From contig OZ012688.1 in the NCBI GenBank assembly GCA_963942565.1, forward strand, positions 20,296,599-20,360,598: 64,000 nt of DNA, read 5' to 3'. Position numbers and translations under genes: made by a program. The notes under the pieces are model-generated. The model was not told the origin of the DNA. It worked only from the letters and a program-made list of their open reading frames with translations, and did no database searches. Below are positions 24,267 through 33,484 of the stretch, piece by piece; position 1 is the first letter of the stretch; every line of letters starts with the position of its first letter. The stretch comes from Maea johnstoni. Its lineage: Eukaryota > Annelida > Polychaeta > Spionida > Magelonidae.

Positions 24267-27200
24267 ATGATTGGAAAGATAGGAGGAAAAGAGTACGAAT
24301 GCTTGTTGGATACCGGCGCCACGAAGTCGATTATCTCGCCCGAGGTCTACCTGAACCATCCGAATAGAAACGACCTAGCCCTGAGAGAGTGCAGAGAGAG
24401 GCTAGTCTCCATCGACAAATCACCAGTGACAGTTCGGGGAGAAGTGGAACTAGAAGTGGATTTGTGTGGAACGATATTGGTAGGACACTTCATGATCGCC
24501 GAGATAGCCGATGACGTCGTGTTAGGTATAGGACTACAGAGAGCGGGTGGAATCATGGTGAACCATCATACTCAACAAGTTGAGTTCGAGGGAGGAAAAA
24601 CAGTCCCCTACATCAGCCAGAGAATATCAGGGCTGTCGAAGTGTTGCAAGGTGCTGGCGGACAGAACAGTGGTGATACCCCCCCGAAAGGAAATCCTGAC
24701 CACGGGGTATATCTGCGGCCGCACGAAAGAATTGGAGAGAGTGAGAGGATCAGGATTGGTGGAACCTAGTTCGAAGGGGAAGATGGGACAGAGGGGCGTC
24801 ATGGTGGGAAAAGCACTGGTGGATGTGGGCAAAGATTATATACCCATCCGACTCCTCAATACCACCAGCGAACCTATCACGATCTACAAGGGCACGCCAG
24901 CAGGAGTAGTGACCCCGGTGGCCGGAGAGCCACCCGTCCCCGTGGAAACCAAGAAAGAACCAGAGCAGAAAAGAGGTACAGAAAAGATGCCCGACTTCCT
25001 GCGGCCATTGTGTAAAGAGGGAAGTGAAAACCTGTCGTCGGAAGGGAAGAAGAAACTGGCGGAGCTGCTGACCAAACACCAGAGTGCTTTTGCTAGTGGG
25101 CCAGACGACCTGGGGCGGACCCATTTGGTACAGCATGAGATCAGGACACCCCCAGACCTGCGGCCATTGCGACAGCCGGCCAGAAGGTTCCCGTTTTGGA
25201 AACAAACAGAAGCCAAGGAAATAGTGGACGACCTGCTGAAGAGGGACCTGATAGAGCCGTCGGCGAGCCCGTGGGCGGCACCAGTGGTGATGGTGAAAAA
25301 GAAAGACAACACGACCCGTCTGTGCGTAGACTACCGACGTCTGAACAGCCACACCATCCAGGACGCCTACCCCTTACCCAGAATCGACGATTCGCTGGAC
25401 GCCCTGGGAGGAAGCAAGTGGTTTTGTACCCTTGACCTGGCCAGCGGCTACTGGCAGGTGGGAATGTCCAAGAGTGCACAAGAGAAGTCCGCGTTTATAA
25501 CCAGCGGGGGGTTGTATTCCTGGAAGGTCATGCCCTTTGGCTTGAGTACAGCACCCGGTACTTTCGAGCGGCTGATGGAAACAGTGCTGTCGGGACTACA
25601 GTGGGAAACCTGCCTCATCTACCTGGATGACGTCATCATCTTCGGGAAAACAGAGCAGCAGACCCTGGACCGCCTGGATGCGATCCTGAGCAGAATAGGA
25701 CAGGCAGGAATGAAGCTCAAGCCCAGCAAGTGTCGCTTATTCCAGAAGAGAGTACATTACCTGGGGCACGTGGTGACGGAGGAGGGAGTCATGACGGACC
25801 CTGAGAAGATCGAGACAGTGAGGGAGTGGCCAGTGCCCACCACGCAGACAGAGGTACGCAGCTTCCTGGGGACTGCGTCGTACTACAGGAGGTTTGTACA
25901 GAATTTCGGGACCATTGCCCGTCCCCTGCATAGGCTGACGGAGAAGAACAGACCCTTCTTGTGGACCACCGAATGCCAGGTGGCCTTCGAGACACTGCGG
26001 AAGAAATTGGTGGAGGCCCCCATCCTAGCCTACCCTAGCAGTGAGGAAGACTTCATCTTAGATACCGACGCCAGTGCCACAGGAATCGGGGCGGTATTGT
26101 CGCAGGTGCAAGACGGCGTAGAGAGACCCATAGCATATGCAAGTCGGGGGCTGAGCAAGTCGGAGAGGAACTACAGTGTGACAAAGAGAGAGCTGTTGGC
26201 GGTGGTTTTCTACTGCAAGTATTTCCGGCACTACCTGATAGGAAGAAAGTTCAAGCTACGCACCGATCACGCCGCCTTGAGGTGGTTGCAAACCTTCAAA
26301 GACGCCACGGGAATGTGGGCCAGGTGGCAGAATACCCTGGCAGAGTTCAACAAGGAAATTGTGCACAGAGCTGGCAGGAGTCACGGTAACGCCGACGGCT
26401 TGAGCAGACGGCCAAACGAACAACCAGAGAGGGGGAGAAGCTCCGACAGTGGTGACCCCGAAATCAAGAGTACAGAGAGTGAATCGCCTGAAGAGGTGGA
26501 AGAGAACATCACCTGCCTTCGTCCAGAGGAAAACCACAGGGTGGCAGCGGTCACTATACAGCCGCTGTGGACGAATGCTGAGTGGAGAGAATTACAGAAA
26601 GAAGACCCCGACATCGCGCCAATCTGGACTAGGCTGGCCAGGGGAGAAGAAAGACCCAGGTGGAATGAGATATCCGAACACAGCTTGGCCACCAAGTCCT
26701 ACTGGGGAGAATGGCAACGCCTGAAGATGAGAGAGGGTGTCATCTACAGAAAGTGGGAGAGTTCCGACGGAGCGAAAGTTCACACTCAGGTGCTGGTTCC
26801 AAGGAGCAAGCGGAAAGAGTTCCTACAGCAAGCCCACGGTGAGAGGTGGACAGCTCATCTGGGAGTGAAGCGAACAGTGGCACGTCTACATGAGAAGTAC
26901 TTCTGGTATGACATGCGAGCTGACGTCAGGAGTTGGCTGGCCCAGTGCGGGGTCTGCGTCAGAGCCAAGGGACCGGGAGGCAGGACCAGGAAGAATCCTA
27001 TGACCATTGTGAGATCGGGGACGCCCTTTGAGAGAATCGCCATAGACATGTATGGACCGCTGCCTGAGACAGCCAGAGGGAACTCGAAGATCCTAGTCAT
27101 CACTTGTTATTTTACCAAGTGGGTAGAAGCCTATGCCTTGCCGGACGAGACAGCCGAGACGGTAGCCGAGGCCCTGGTGAATGACTTCGTCAGCAGATAT

Positions 27201-28046
27201 GGTACCCCTGTCTCCATCCACAGCGATCAGGGAAGAAACTTCGAGAGTACGCTGTTCCAGGAGGTGTGCAGATTACTGGGAATACGCAAGACAAGAACTA
27301 CTGCCTATCACCCTGAGGGAAACGGAATGGTGGAGAGGTTCAACCGTACGATGGGAGCCATGATCAGAAGCCTGATAGGAGAAGAACACGACAACTGGGA
27401 TAAAATCTTACCCCTCACCCTGATGGCTTACCGATCCAGTGTGCATGAGACCACTCAACAGACACCACACATGATGCTGTTTGGAAGAGAGATGACCGTC
27501 CCGTTGGCACTCACCATGTCCGAGTTGCCCACCAGCCTGGTGGAGCAGGACGAGCTGGAGCACACTTGGGACCTCCGAGAGAAATTGGCTAAAGTTCACC
27601 GACGGGCCAGAGAAGTCACCGGTCAAGCAATGCGACGACAGAAACTGCAGCATGATCGGGGGGCAATGGGCCACCGGAGAGACGTGGGAGACTTAGTCTG
27701 GCTGATCACCAAGGTTAGAAGACAGGGTAGAGCTGCCAAGTTTGAACACAAGTGCAAGGGACCCTATACCGTGATCGACGTGATGGCCGACGTGACGTAC
27801 CGAATAGAAGACAAGAAAGGAAAGAGAACAGTGGTCAATGGAGAGAGGCTGATAACCTTTGTCAAGCCCGGGGATTGGTCTAGCACCGATGGAGCTGAGG
27901 ATGAGCCGAGAGAACACGAGATTCCGACATCGGTAGACTCCGAAAGTGGTGATGACCAACCCGACGTGAGACCAGAGAAAGAAAATTCCCAGAGAACCTC
28001 GGGGCGGAGAGAAAGAAGAGCTCCGCAGCGCTATGGGTGTGAATAG
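24267..28046 (+). CDS. Pol polyprotein: protease, RT, RNase H, integrase (1259 aa from the first ATG)
   Basis: Enzymatic polyprotein that would process Gag-Pol, copy the RNA into DNA and integrate it. Domain order is that of Ty3/gypsy. An aspartic protease has DTGA at residues 15-18. The reverse transcriptase has its catalytic YLDD at 452-455. RNase H opens with DTDAS at 599-603. The integrase zinc-binding HHCC is H857, H864, C894 and C897. The DD35E core is D927, D987 and E1023, with exactly 35 residues between the last two. A GPY/F motif (1165-1167) follows and no chromodomain, so targeting by histone marks is not suggested. The C-terminus ends RRAPQRYG, a common gypsy ending. The frame is -1 relative to gag and stays open upstream of the ATG, so Pol is probably made as a frameshift fusion. 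It looks intact. Confidence 0.95.
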   Translation: MIGKIGGKEYECLLDTGATKSIISPEVYLNHPNRNDLALRECRERLVSIDKSPVTVRGEVELEVDLCGTILVGHFMIAEIADDVVLGIGLQRAGGIMVNHHTQQVEFEGGKTVPYISQRISGLSKCCKVLADRTVVIPPRKEILTTGYICGRTKELERVRGSGLVEPSSKGKMGQRGVMVGKALVDVGKDYIPIRLLNTTSEPITIYKGTPAGVVTPVAGEPPVPVETKKEPEQKRGTEKMPDFLRPLCKEGSENLSSEGKKKLAELLTKHQSAFASGPDDLGRTHLVQHEIRTPPDLRPLRQPARRFPFWKQTEAKEIVDDLLKRDLIEPSASPWAAPVVMVKKKDNTTRLCVDYRRLNSHTIQDAYPLPRIDDSLDALGGSKWFCTLDLASGYWQVGMSKSAQEKSAFITSGGLYSWKVMPFGLSTAPGTFERLMETVLSGLQWETCLIYLDDVIIFGKTEQQTLDRLDAILSRIGQAGMKLKPSKCRLFQKRVHYLGHVVTEEGVMTDPEKIETVREWPVPTTQTEVRSFLGTASYYRRFVQNFGTIARPLHRLTEKNRPFLWTTECQVAFETLRKKLVEAPILAYPSSEEDFILDTDASATGIGAVLSQVQDGVERPIAYASRGLSKSERNYSVTKRELLAVVFYCKYFRHYLIGRKFKLRTDHAALRWLQTFKDATGMWARWQNTLAEFNKEIVHRAGRSHGNADGLSRRPNEQPERGRSSDSGDPEIKSTESESPEEVEENITCLRPEENHRVAAVTIQPLWTNAEWRELQKEDPDIAPIWTRLARGEERPRWNEISEHSLATKSYWGEWQRLKMREGVIYRKWESSDGAKVHTQVLVPRSKRKEFLQQAHGERWTAHLGVKRTVARLHEKYFWYDMRADVRSWLAQCGVCVRAKGPGGRTRKNPMTIVRSGTPFERIAIDMYGPLPETARGNSKILVITCYFTKWVEAYALPDETAETVAEALVNDFVSRYGTPVSIHSDQGRNFESTLFQEVCRLLGIRKTRTTAYHPEGNGMVERFNRTMGAMIRSLIGEEHDNWDKILPLTLMAYRSSVHETTQQTPHMMLFGREMTVPLALTMSELPTSLVEQDELEHTWDLREKLAKVHRRAREVTGQAMRRQKLQHDRGAMGHRRDVGDLVWLITKVRRQGRAAKFEHKCKGPYTVIDVMADVTYRIEDKKGKRTVVNGERLITFVKPGDWSSTDGAEDEPREHEIPTSVDSESGDDQPDVRPEKENSQRTSGRRERRAPQRYGCE

Positions 28047-28650
28047 AGAGTGAAGAAAACCAGGTGGTCTAAGGCAGAGAGAGATCGTATGGAAGTGTGA
28101 AAGATAGAGAAAGACAAGACACTGAAGTTCGAGCTACGAAATACGCGTGTATATGCTGTGCCGGCTGGTAGCAGGGGAAATGGCAAGACTAGCCAGCAAC
28201 AAGGATAACTCCTACAACCCTGGATCATGCTGACATCAACTCAAAAGCTAATGCACCGTGAGGACTGAAGAATATTCGTCTAGCTGGAGGAGGAGGCATT
28301 CCGAAGAGTGAGAAGGACGCCAAGTAAATTACCAAATCCGAAATTGTGCACACACCCCCTAGATGTCTTTTAGTTCAAGAATGGTGATTTCGACCACTTG
28401 GGGAAGTGACCTACCGCCTGAGTACCAGCAGGAAAAGACGATGTAGAGAAAATGTCCGACAGAAAGTCCTTAAGATGACACCTGGGGAGAAATGGTTGCC
28501 ATGGAAACGAGAAAGGAAGGCATCCGGAAGAAAAATCCCAGAACAATCAGGAGATTGTAGCGTAAAAGAAGAGGGGGAGTAGGGTGAAGGCATCATCCAG
28601 ACCACCAAGAACAGTGAAGACAAAAAGAAATTTCTGAAGTGTGAAAACTG

Positions 28651-28973
28651 AAGAGAAGAAGATTCGCTCTGGCGTAGGAAATCGCTGGAGAAGAGAAGAA
28701 GAATCGCTCTGGCGTAGGAAATCGCTGGAGAAGAGAAGAAGATTCGCTCTGGCGTAGGAAATCGCTGGAGTAGAGAAGAAGATTCGCTCTGGCGTAGGAA
28801 GTTGCTGGAGAAGAGAAGAAGAATCGCTCTGGCGTTAGAAAGTTGCTGGAGAAGAGAAGAAGATTCACCCTGGCGTCAAGAAGTTGCTGGAGAAGAGAAG
28901 AAGATTCGCTCTGGCGTTAGAAAGTTGCTGGAGAGAAGACATAGAGACGCTCTGGCGTGAGAGACTGCAGGAG
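28651..28973. repeat. 40-bp tandem repeat, about 8 units, inside the LTR element
   Basis: Units start near 28651, 28691, 28731, 28771, 28811, 28852, 28893 and 28934 (40 bp each, 41 in the later ones) and decay toward the 3' side. Each unit has a purine run AAGAGAAGAAG, then ATTCGCTCTGGCGT, then a variable GTTGCTGGAG or ATCGCTGGAG end. The reverse complement of the middle block is ACGCCAGAGCGAATC, 13 of 15 bases identical to the ACGCCTGAGCGAACC motif found elsewhere in this element. Confidence 0.9.
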
Positions 28974-29438
28974 AATAGAGACTGTGGAGAGCGGCGAACT
29001 GTGCCTGTTGCTGCGTCGAGTGTTGGCGAGTCGAGTGAGAAGTCCCATCTGGAGACCAAGGGGTTTCCCCGCACGTGAGAGGGAGTCCCCGCATGACGTC
29101 ACGGCAGTGGTTGAGTTTGACCTAGTTGGCGAAGCGAGGAATTTGCCGTGGGCGAAAGTACAGAAATAATCTCCGCGCGGCGAAATAGAAACCAACCGAG
29201 CTGATGGCAAGCAGTCAAGCAGTAACTGAATGGTATGCGGGAACGTGGAGGCTGGAGAACGGGGAGACTTGAGATATTTCGGCGGTGATGGTGGAGGATG
29301 GCGGCGGCGAAAGAGTCCGAGAAACAACAAGTGTCGCAGAGGTCACCTGAGAACCAATCAGATGTCTCCAAGGGGTGCCACACCCCCGGAACCGCATCAC
29401 CAGATTGACCCAGTTAGCGGAAAGACGCCATTCTTCAT

Positions 29439-29456
29439 CTCACGCCTGAGCGAACC
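29439..29456 (+). repeat. Motif copy upstream of ORF3
   Basis: CTCACGCCTGAGCGAACC, form 2 of the internal motif, ends 68 bases before the ORF3 start codon. It is outside any recognised coding sequence. Confidence 0.7.
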
Positions 29457-29524
29457 AAACAGATCACGAATTAATCGCCGCTAATCCCATTGTCAACAAG
29501 TCATCCGATACAAAAGAAAGCAAC

Positions 29525-31543
29525 ATGAGCATGCAGCCGACACACTCGCTTCGAGAAGAGGGATACTGCGGCATCTGCAAGAGGAATTTTCGGGATATGG
29601 GCCGACACAACCTAGACTTGCACGATGGAAGGGGAATACACGCGTGGAGGTGCCTGAGCTACAAGGGAACGGGACATGGCGGACGGTGCACCTACGTAGA
29701 CTGCAACTTTACCGAAATGAAGATGCACTACATGAAACATCATGCCGAAGAACTCGAGTGCATACAAGTCAAGTGGAAGAAGGGGTATTATGCAGTCGAA
29801 GACGGACACATCGTGCCTGGGGCTCCATTCTACCCATCGGAGCACCCGTTTAGCGCCGTCGACGACCCGGATTTCCCTGCCCGACGTCTTGAGATCGACG
29901 AGGAGAGATACCAGCAAACAGAGAGGGGAGCGACGCCGTTCGATCCGATGGTGCGGCCTACTTCGGCGAGTGCGATGTATCGCATGGAGGCAAGAAGATG
30001 GGAAGGCGAGACTCCACCACCAAGGAAGCGAACGAGGACACCTTCACCACCTCGCACCCGCAGAAACTCCCGAGAAGAAAGCCGGCGAGATACCGACAGG
30101 CGCAGCTATGGGGGAGGCGATAACTGGCACCAAGGTAGCGAGCCCGGAGCAGCGGGAGGCTACCCTCGAGACGACCATCCCCGTGGAGTGCAACCGGCTC
30201 ACGTGCGGTATGAAGCTAATACAGACAGGGCGAAGAGGGCCGAGGCAGAGCGGGACGAGCTGGCACAGCGAATCCAGAGCGTCGAAGCAGAACTTTTACA
30301 GTCCATGCAAGATGTGGAGGACCTCTGGAGGGAAAAGTACAGTGCCCTCGAAGAAAGCCACAAGGTATCGCTGAAGACGAAAGCCGAGATGGAGCAGAAA
30401 ATCGACCTGATGACGCTACACGAGACCAAGTTAGAGCGGCAGTACAGAGAGCTGAGCGACAGGTGTCGAGCCCAGAAAGACTCGCTCCTGCTAGCCCACC
30501 AGTCCGAGCAGAGGGCCGTGGCGGGTCGACGAGACGATGGGCGAACCATCCAGCAGCTACGCCGGAAAGTGACCAGCATCCGACATGAAATGGCAGAGTG
30601 GGCTGGCGCAGAGACAGCGAAGGCAACAGAGACCTACAAGAGAAAGAAAGAGACCACCGAAAAGATGCTGGCCGAAACCCTGCTCAGCATGGAAGAAGCT
30701 GAAGAAGTCAAGAGGCAGCTTGACGTTCGCTTGAAGGCAGCGGAACAGGATGCTGCGAACTACAGAGAGTGTTGCGAGACGGCGCTGGAAGATCTCCGGT
30801 TAGAGAAACACACCAACAAAGAGGCCACGAAGGTAGCCATGCAGGCTGCCCATTGCCAAGACCAAGAGAGGCTGACTCTACAGAAACAGGTGACGGAGAT
30901 CCGACTAGAGGCCAAAGAAGCGCAAGAACTGGTGCAGAGCTGCCGATTAGAGATTGACCATATGCAGCACCAGATAGAACGTCGAGATCGGCAGCTGACG
31001 GCGGCGGAGAATGAAATCCGACTTGTCCAGGAGCAGTCAGCCGGAAAGCAGGAAGAAATAGACGCCCTGACGACAAGCCTGGAAGACCTAAAACTACAGT
31101 GGAACGAACTGAGCGGAGGCCGAACTTCGAGACCGCGAACGATGGTGGGGAGTGAAGCGACCATGGCCCGATTCCCACCAGTAGAAGACCGAGAAACAGA
31201 CCAAGTTGAAGTGAGGCGAACCCTGGCGGTAGCCTACGACATCAGAGCAGTCCAGCGAGGACAAGTTGTCGAGCAGTCTCGTCGTCTCACCTTCGATGCC
31301 AACGTGTTGAGCCCCATCGTGAGAACCAGCCCTGATGAACTGATGACATACATGGAGAAATTCACCAGGGCGCGCATCGATGAAATCCGAATGGACCTCG
31401 AGAGGAAGGCCTTTGATCGGGGGGTGTTGGAGGGGATGCGACGACAGCAGATGGCAGACCGGGATGCGGCTGACGGGATCATCCTTATCTCCGATTCGGA
31501 CCCCTTCTCCGACTCGGAACCCCTGCCCGACTCGGATGCTTAA
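29525..31543 (+). CDS. ORF3: zinc-finger and coiled-coil accessory protein (672 aa), function unknown
   Basis: I do not recognise this family. It sits where env lies in retroviruses, but it has no signal peptide, no membrane segment and no cysteine-rich ectodomain, so it is not an envelope. The N-terminus has two zinc-finger-like clusters: C15, C18, H28, H33 (CX2CX9HX4H) and C55, C60, H68, H72 or H73. Around residues 164-190 is a basic Ser/Arg/Pro stretch resembling a nuclear-localisation or RNA-binding region. Residues of about 230-530 form a long, highly charged, heptad-like coiled coil. The C-terminal IILISDSD (652-659), followed by alternating Asp/Ser, is a typical SUMO-interaction-like motif. 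The start ATG has A at -3. The frame is intact. The composition suggests a nuclear, nucleic-acid-binding oligomer. It may be a captured host gene or a lineage-specific accessory gene. Confidence 0.8.
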   Translation: MSMQPTHSLREEGYCGICKRNFRDMGRHNLDLHDGRGIHAWRCLSYKGTGHGGRCTYVDCNFTEMKMHYMKHHAEELECIQVKWKKGYYAVEDGHIVPGAPFYPSEHPFSAVDDPDFPARRLEIDEERYQQTERGATPFDPMVRPTSASAMYRMEARRWEGETPPPRKRTRTPSPPRTRRNSREESRRDTDRRSYGGGDNWHQGSEPGAAGGYPRDDHPRGVQPAHVRYEANTDRAKRAEAERDELAQRIQSVEAELLQSMQDVEDLWREKYSALEESHKVSLKTKAEMEQKIDLMTLHETKLERQYRELSDRCRAQKDSLLLAHQSEQRAVAGRRDDGRTIQQLRRKVTSIRHEMAEWAGAETAKATETYKRKKETTEKMLAETLLSMEEAEEVKRQLDVRLKAAEQDAANYRECCETALEDLRLEKHTNKEATKVAMQAAHCQDQERLTLQKQVTEIRLEAKEAQELVQSCRLEIDHMQHQIERRDRQLTAAENEIRLVQEQSAGKQEEIDALTTSLEDLKLQWNELSGGRTSRPRTMVGSEATMARFPPVEDRETDQVEVRRTLAVAYDIRAVQRGQVVEQSRRLTFDANVLSPIVRTSPDELMTYMEKFTRARIDEIRMDLERKAFDRGVLEGMRRQQMADRDAADGIILISDSDPFSDSEPLPDSDA

Positions 31544-31585
31544 GTGAAGAAACTTGGGGCAAGAAAGAACAGACAACCTCGATCT

Positions 31586-31627
31586 CACGCATTAAGCGAA
31601 CCAATTTATCTTACGCCTGAGCGAACC
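31586..31627 (+). repeat. Motif pair just downstream of ORF3
   Basis: Form 1 (ACGCATTAAGCGAACC at 31587-31602) and form 2 (ACGCCTGAGCGAACC at 31613-31627) lie 26 bp apart, about 45 bases after the ORF3 stop. The same two-form pairing as in gag recurs in untranslated DNA. Confidence 0.72.
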
Positions 31628-32650
31628 ATTATTTATTTATTTATTATTTTTATTGTGATCATCATGAGACGTCTACTTTTATTTCCTGGCGCTGGAGTAC
31701 CCAGCAGCAGCGGTCGAACCTTCGACCTGCCTGCCCTTCCTGATACAACCTATTTCCGTCCATCCTCCGTGGCGCTGGATTACCCAGTCACGAGGACTTG
31801 TGTCTCTTCCATGGATAATTACCCGAAGTGCCAACTTACTACGTCCATCGTCTGTGGCGACGGATTAACAAGTCACGACGATTTTTGTGCCTAATTATTG
31901 GATTATTATTGACTACTCTACGAACTACCGGACCTGTGTACCATCCATGACGTCCCAGGAAGAAATCGGCGACCAAGGAGAAGTTTTAACGAAGTGACAC
32001 TTGAGAGATTTTAGACTATGCTGGTGTGTCGGAGTCGTTCACATTTTTAGTGAACTTAAAATAAGCGAACAATTTTGAGACCTTAGCGACACAACAGCTG
32101 GTAGCCGTAACGTGAGTAAACCACTGTATTGCATGATTTTGATTGTTTTTATCTTGCCATGTTTTTATCAATGTTTCTATTGTTCTTAGAGTTAACTCAG
32201 AGTGCTATTTTTTCTAGTCAAAGATTTTCTATAAGTCGAGTATTTTAAGAATTAACGTTTAACGTTTAGGTAATAGAGATGCGTTTATTTTTAATTAGTA
32301 GTTATAGTAGTTCTTTTTAAGTATTCCGCTCCAGTGCAGGGTTTGTTGTCATGTAGATTTCGAGAGTTAAGAGTATTTCGCTGAGCGATATTGAAAGTAA
32401 ACAAAGTGAGCGATAATTGGGAGAGTGGGACCGGAAGTCCAGGACTTGTCCACTCTCGGGAATTGTGTACATTAGAAGTTGGTATTTCTATACTGTGTTT
32501 AGTGACCTGTGTGTCACTGGGTTAGTCTGTTCATAACAGACGAGTTTAGAACTTGTTCGAGAGAATTGTTTGTTTAACGTTCGAGTTACGTTTAGAGTTC
32601 CCTTTTTGGAAATTTTTTGAAATTTAAGAATCGAGGACGATTCAGAGCAA

Positions 32651-32661
32651 GTCGGGGGCTG
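32651..32661 (+). other. Candidate polypurine tract (weak)
   Basis: Plus-strand DNA priming requires a purine-rich tract directly before the 3' LTR. Here the sequence is GTCGGGGGCTG, with only a short G run, so the tract is unusually poor. The position is right but the sequence is a weak match. Confidence 0.35.
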
Positions 32662-33480
32662 TGTGACGGAATGACCCCAGGGCTAAGAAACAGGTCATGT
32701 TCCGTCACTTCTATTATTGTAAGCTGGGTCTCCGCCTTCGCAGAGCCTAGCATTTAGACGTGCTACAAAGTATCTAGTTATTTCGAGTGCTCTGTGACGT
32801 AGCGCTCGTGCGGCCTCAACGATTGATGTACCGCGCGTGCGATTGGAAGGAAGGGCGGGAAGCTAGGTTAGATTCGAATCACGTCAGTCTTGGATTAGAG
32901 TTAGAGTAGAGTAGAAGTAGAGTTAACGACAGAGGTGTTTACAGACGGATTAAGGTACTTGAGAGCTGGATTTAGACTACCCAGAGAGTAACGATTACAA
33001 GGTCAAGTAGCCAGAAAGAGACCGAAGCTGTTCACGGATTGTTATGTGTATCTAGAGGGGATTATGATGACAACATAGAGAAGAACTGTAGCTGAGCAGA
33101 GTGTGTATTTACATCCGGATTTACCAGACATTGAAGCTAGATTGGAGAGATCAAAAACTTTTTGTGGACTTGTGGTGTTGAGATGGTCATTTACATAGAG
33201 TGGACTTATTGTGTTGATGCTGCTGTATAGAGGACGAGTGCGGTGGTATGTATATTGTACTGTGATGATTAAACTGTATTGTTGATTTATACTTGCTCGT
33301 CCCGTCTTCTCTTCAACACCACATCCATCCCCTACCTTCGCTAAGCGTTATCGTAAGAGTCAGAAAACCCAACTGAGCTTTATTTCATTTCAAGAGAGAA
33401 CTAAGAAACCTTTTATTTAAGTAAGGTGATTCTATTTGTCAGTCGGATCATTCCTTCGGCCAGGGATCCATTCCGCTACA
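32662..33480 (+). repeat. 3' LTR (819 bp)
   Basis: An identical copy of the 5' LTR, displaced by 11,080 bp. The matching candidate polyadenylation hexamer ATTAAA is at 33268-33273. The base after the LTR is the first base of the right target duplication, and the satellite continues from there. Confidence 0.95.
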
Positions 33481-33484
33481 GTTG
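33481..33484. repeat. Target-site duplication GTTG (right copy)
   Basis: Right partner of 21578-21581. The insertion lies 11 bp upstream of the CRE palindrome of the interrupted A module (33492-33505). Confidence 0.88.

Larger units (their letters stand above)
28047..29524 (+). other. Non-coding gap between pol and ORF3
   Basis: About 1.48 kb without a convincing ORF. It contains the 40-bp tandem array (28651-28973), a purine-rich character on the plus strand, and one motif copy at 29439-29456. Since ORF3 is far from the 5' LTR, a splice acceptor or an internal promoter for ORF3 would be expected here, but I cannot pick one with confidence. Confidence 0.6.
31544..32661 (+). other. 3' untranslated stretch of the LTR element
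   Basis: About 1.1 kb from the ORF3 stop to the 3' LTR. It holds a motif pair (31586-31627), an AT-rich TTTA-type simple repeat (about 31628-31655), and an 18-bp direct repeat TGGCGCTGGAKTACCCAG at 31687-31704 and 31770-31787. Partial echoes of the AGCGA motif occur near 32062, 32370 and 32408. The rest is AT-rich with no supported gene. Confidence 0.65.
21582..33480 (+). mobile_element. Ty3/gypsy LTR retrotransposon with a third ORF, apparently whole
   Basis: The element is 11,899 bp, bounded by two identical 819-bp LTRs (TG...CA) and by the duplicated target GTTG at 21578-21581 and 33481-33484. Removing it and one GTTG restores the normal satellite sequence GCTATGTTGTATGTTTC. Internal order: leader with primer-binding site, gag, pol (protease, reverse transcriptase, RNase H, integrase), a 1.5-kb gap with a 40-bp tandem repeat, ORF3, and a 1.1-kb 3' untranslated stretch. 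Integrase after RNase H places it in Ty3/gypsy (Metaviridae), not Ty1/copia. No breaks are visible in the three ORFs. LTR identity means a very recent insertion, younger than the array around it. Its coding part is clearly richer in GC than the satellite. Confidence 0.97.

Noticed and set aside
24750-25352. Long minus-strand frames opposite pol, gag and ORF3
   Set aside because: They are shadows of GC-rich coding DNA, lie opposite clear domains and show no recognisable family.
29525-31543. ORF3 as a retroviral-type envelope
   Set aside because: It has no signal peptide, transmembrane anchor, furin-like site or cysteine-rich ectodomain. It is a charged coiled-coil protein with zinc-finger-like clusters.
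31544-31894. Open stretch after ORF3 with a hydrophobic segment
   Set aside because: The hydrophobic part comes from a TTTA-type simple repeat, the stretch has no ATG near its start, and nothing resembles a known protein. Not called as a gene.
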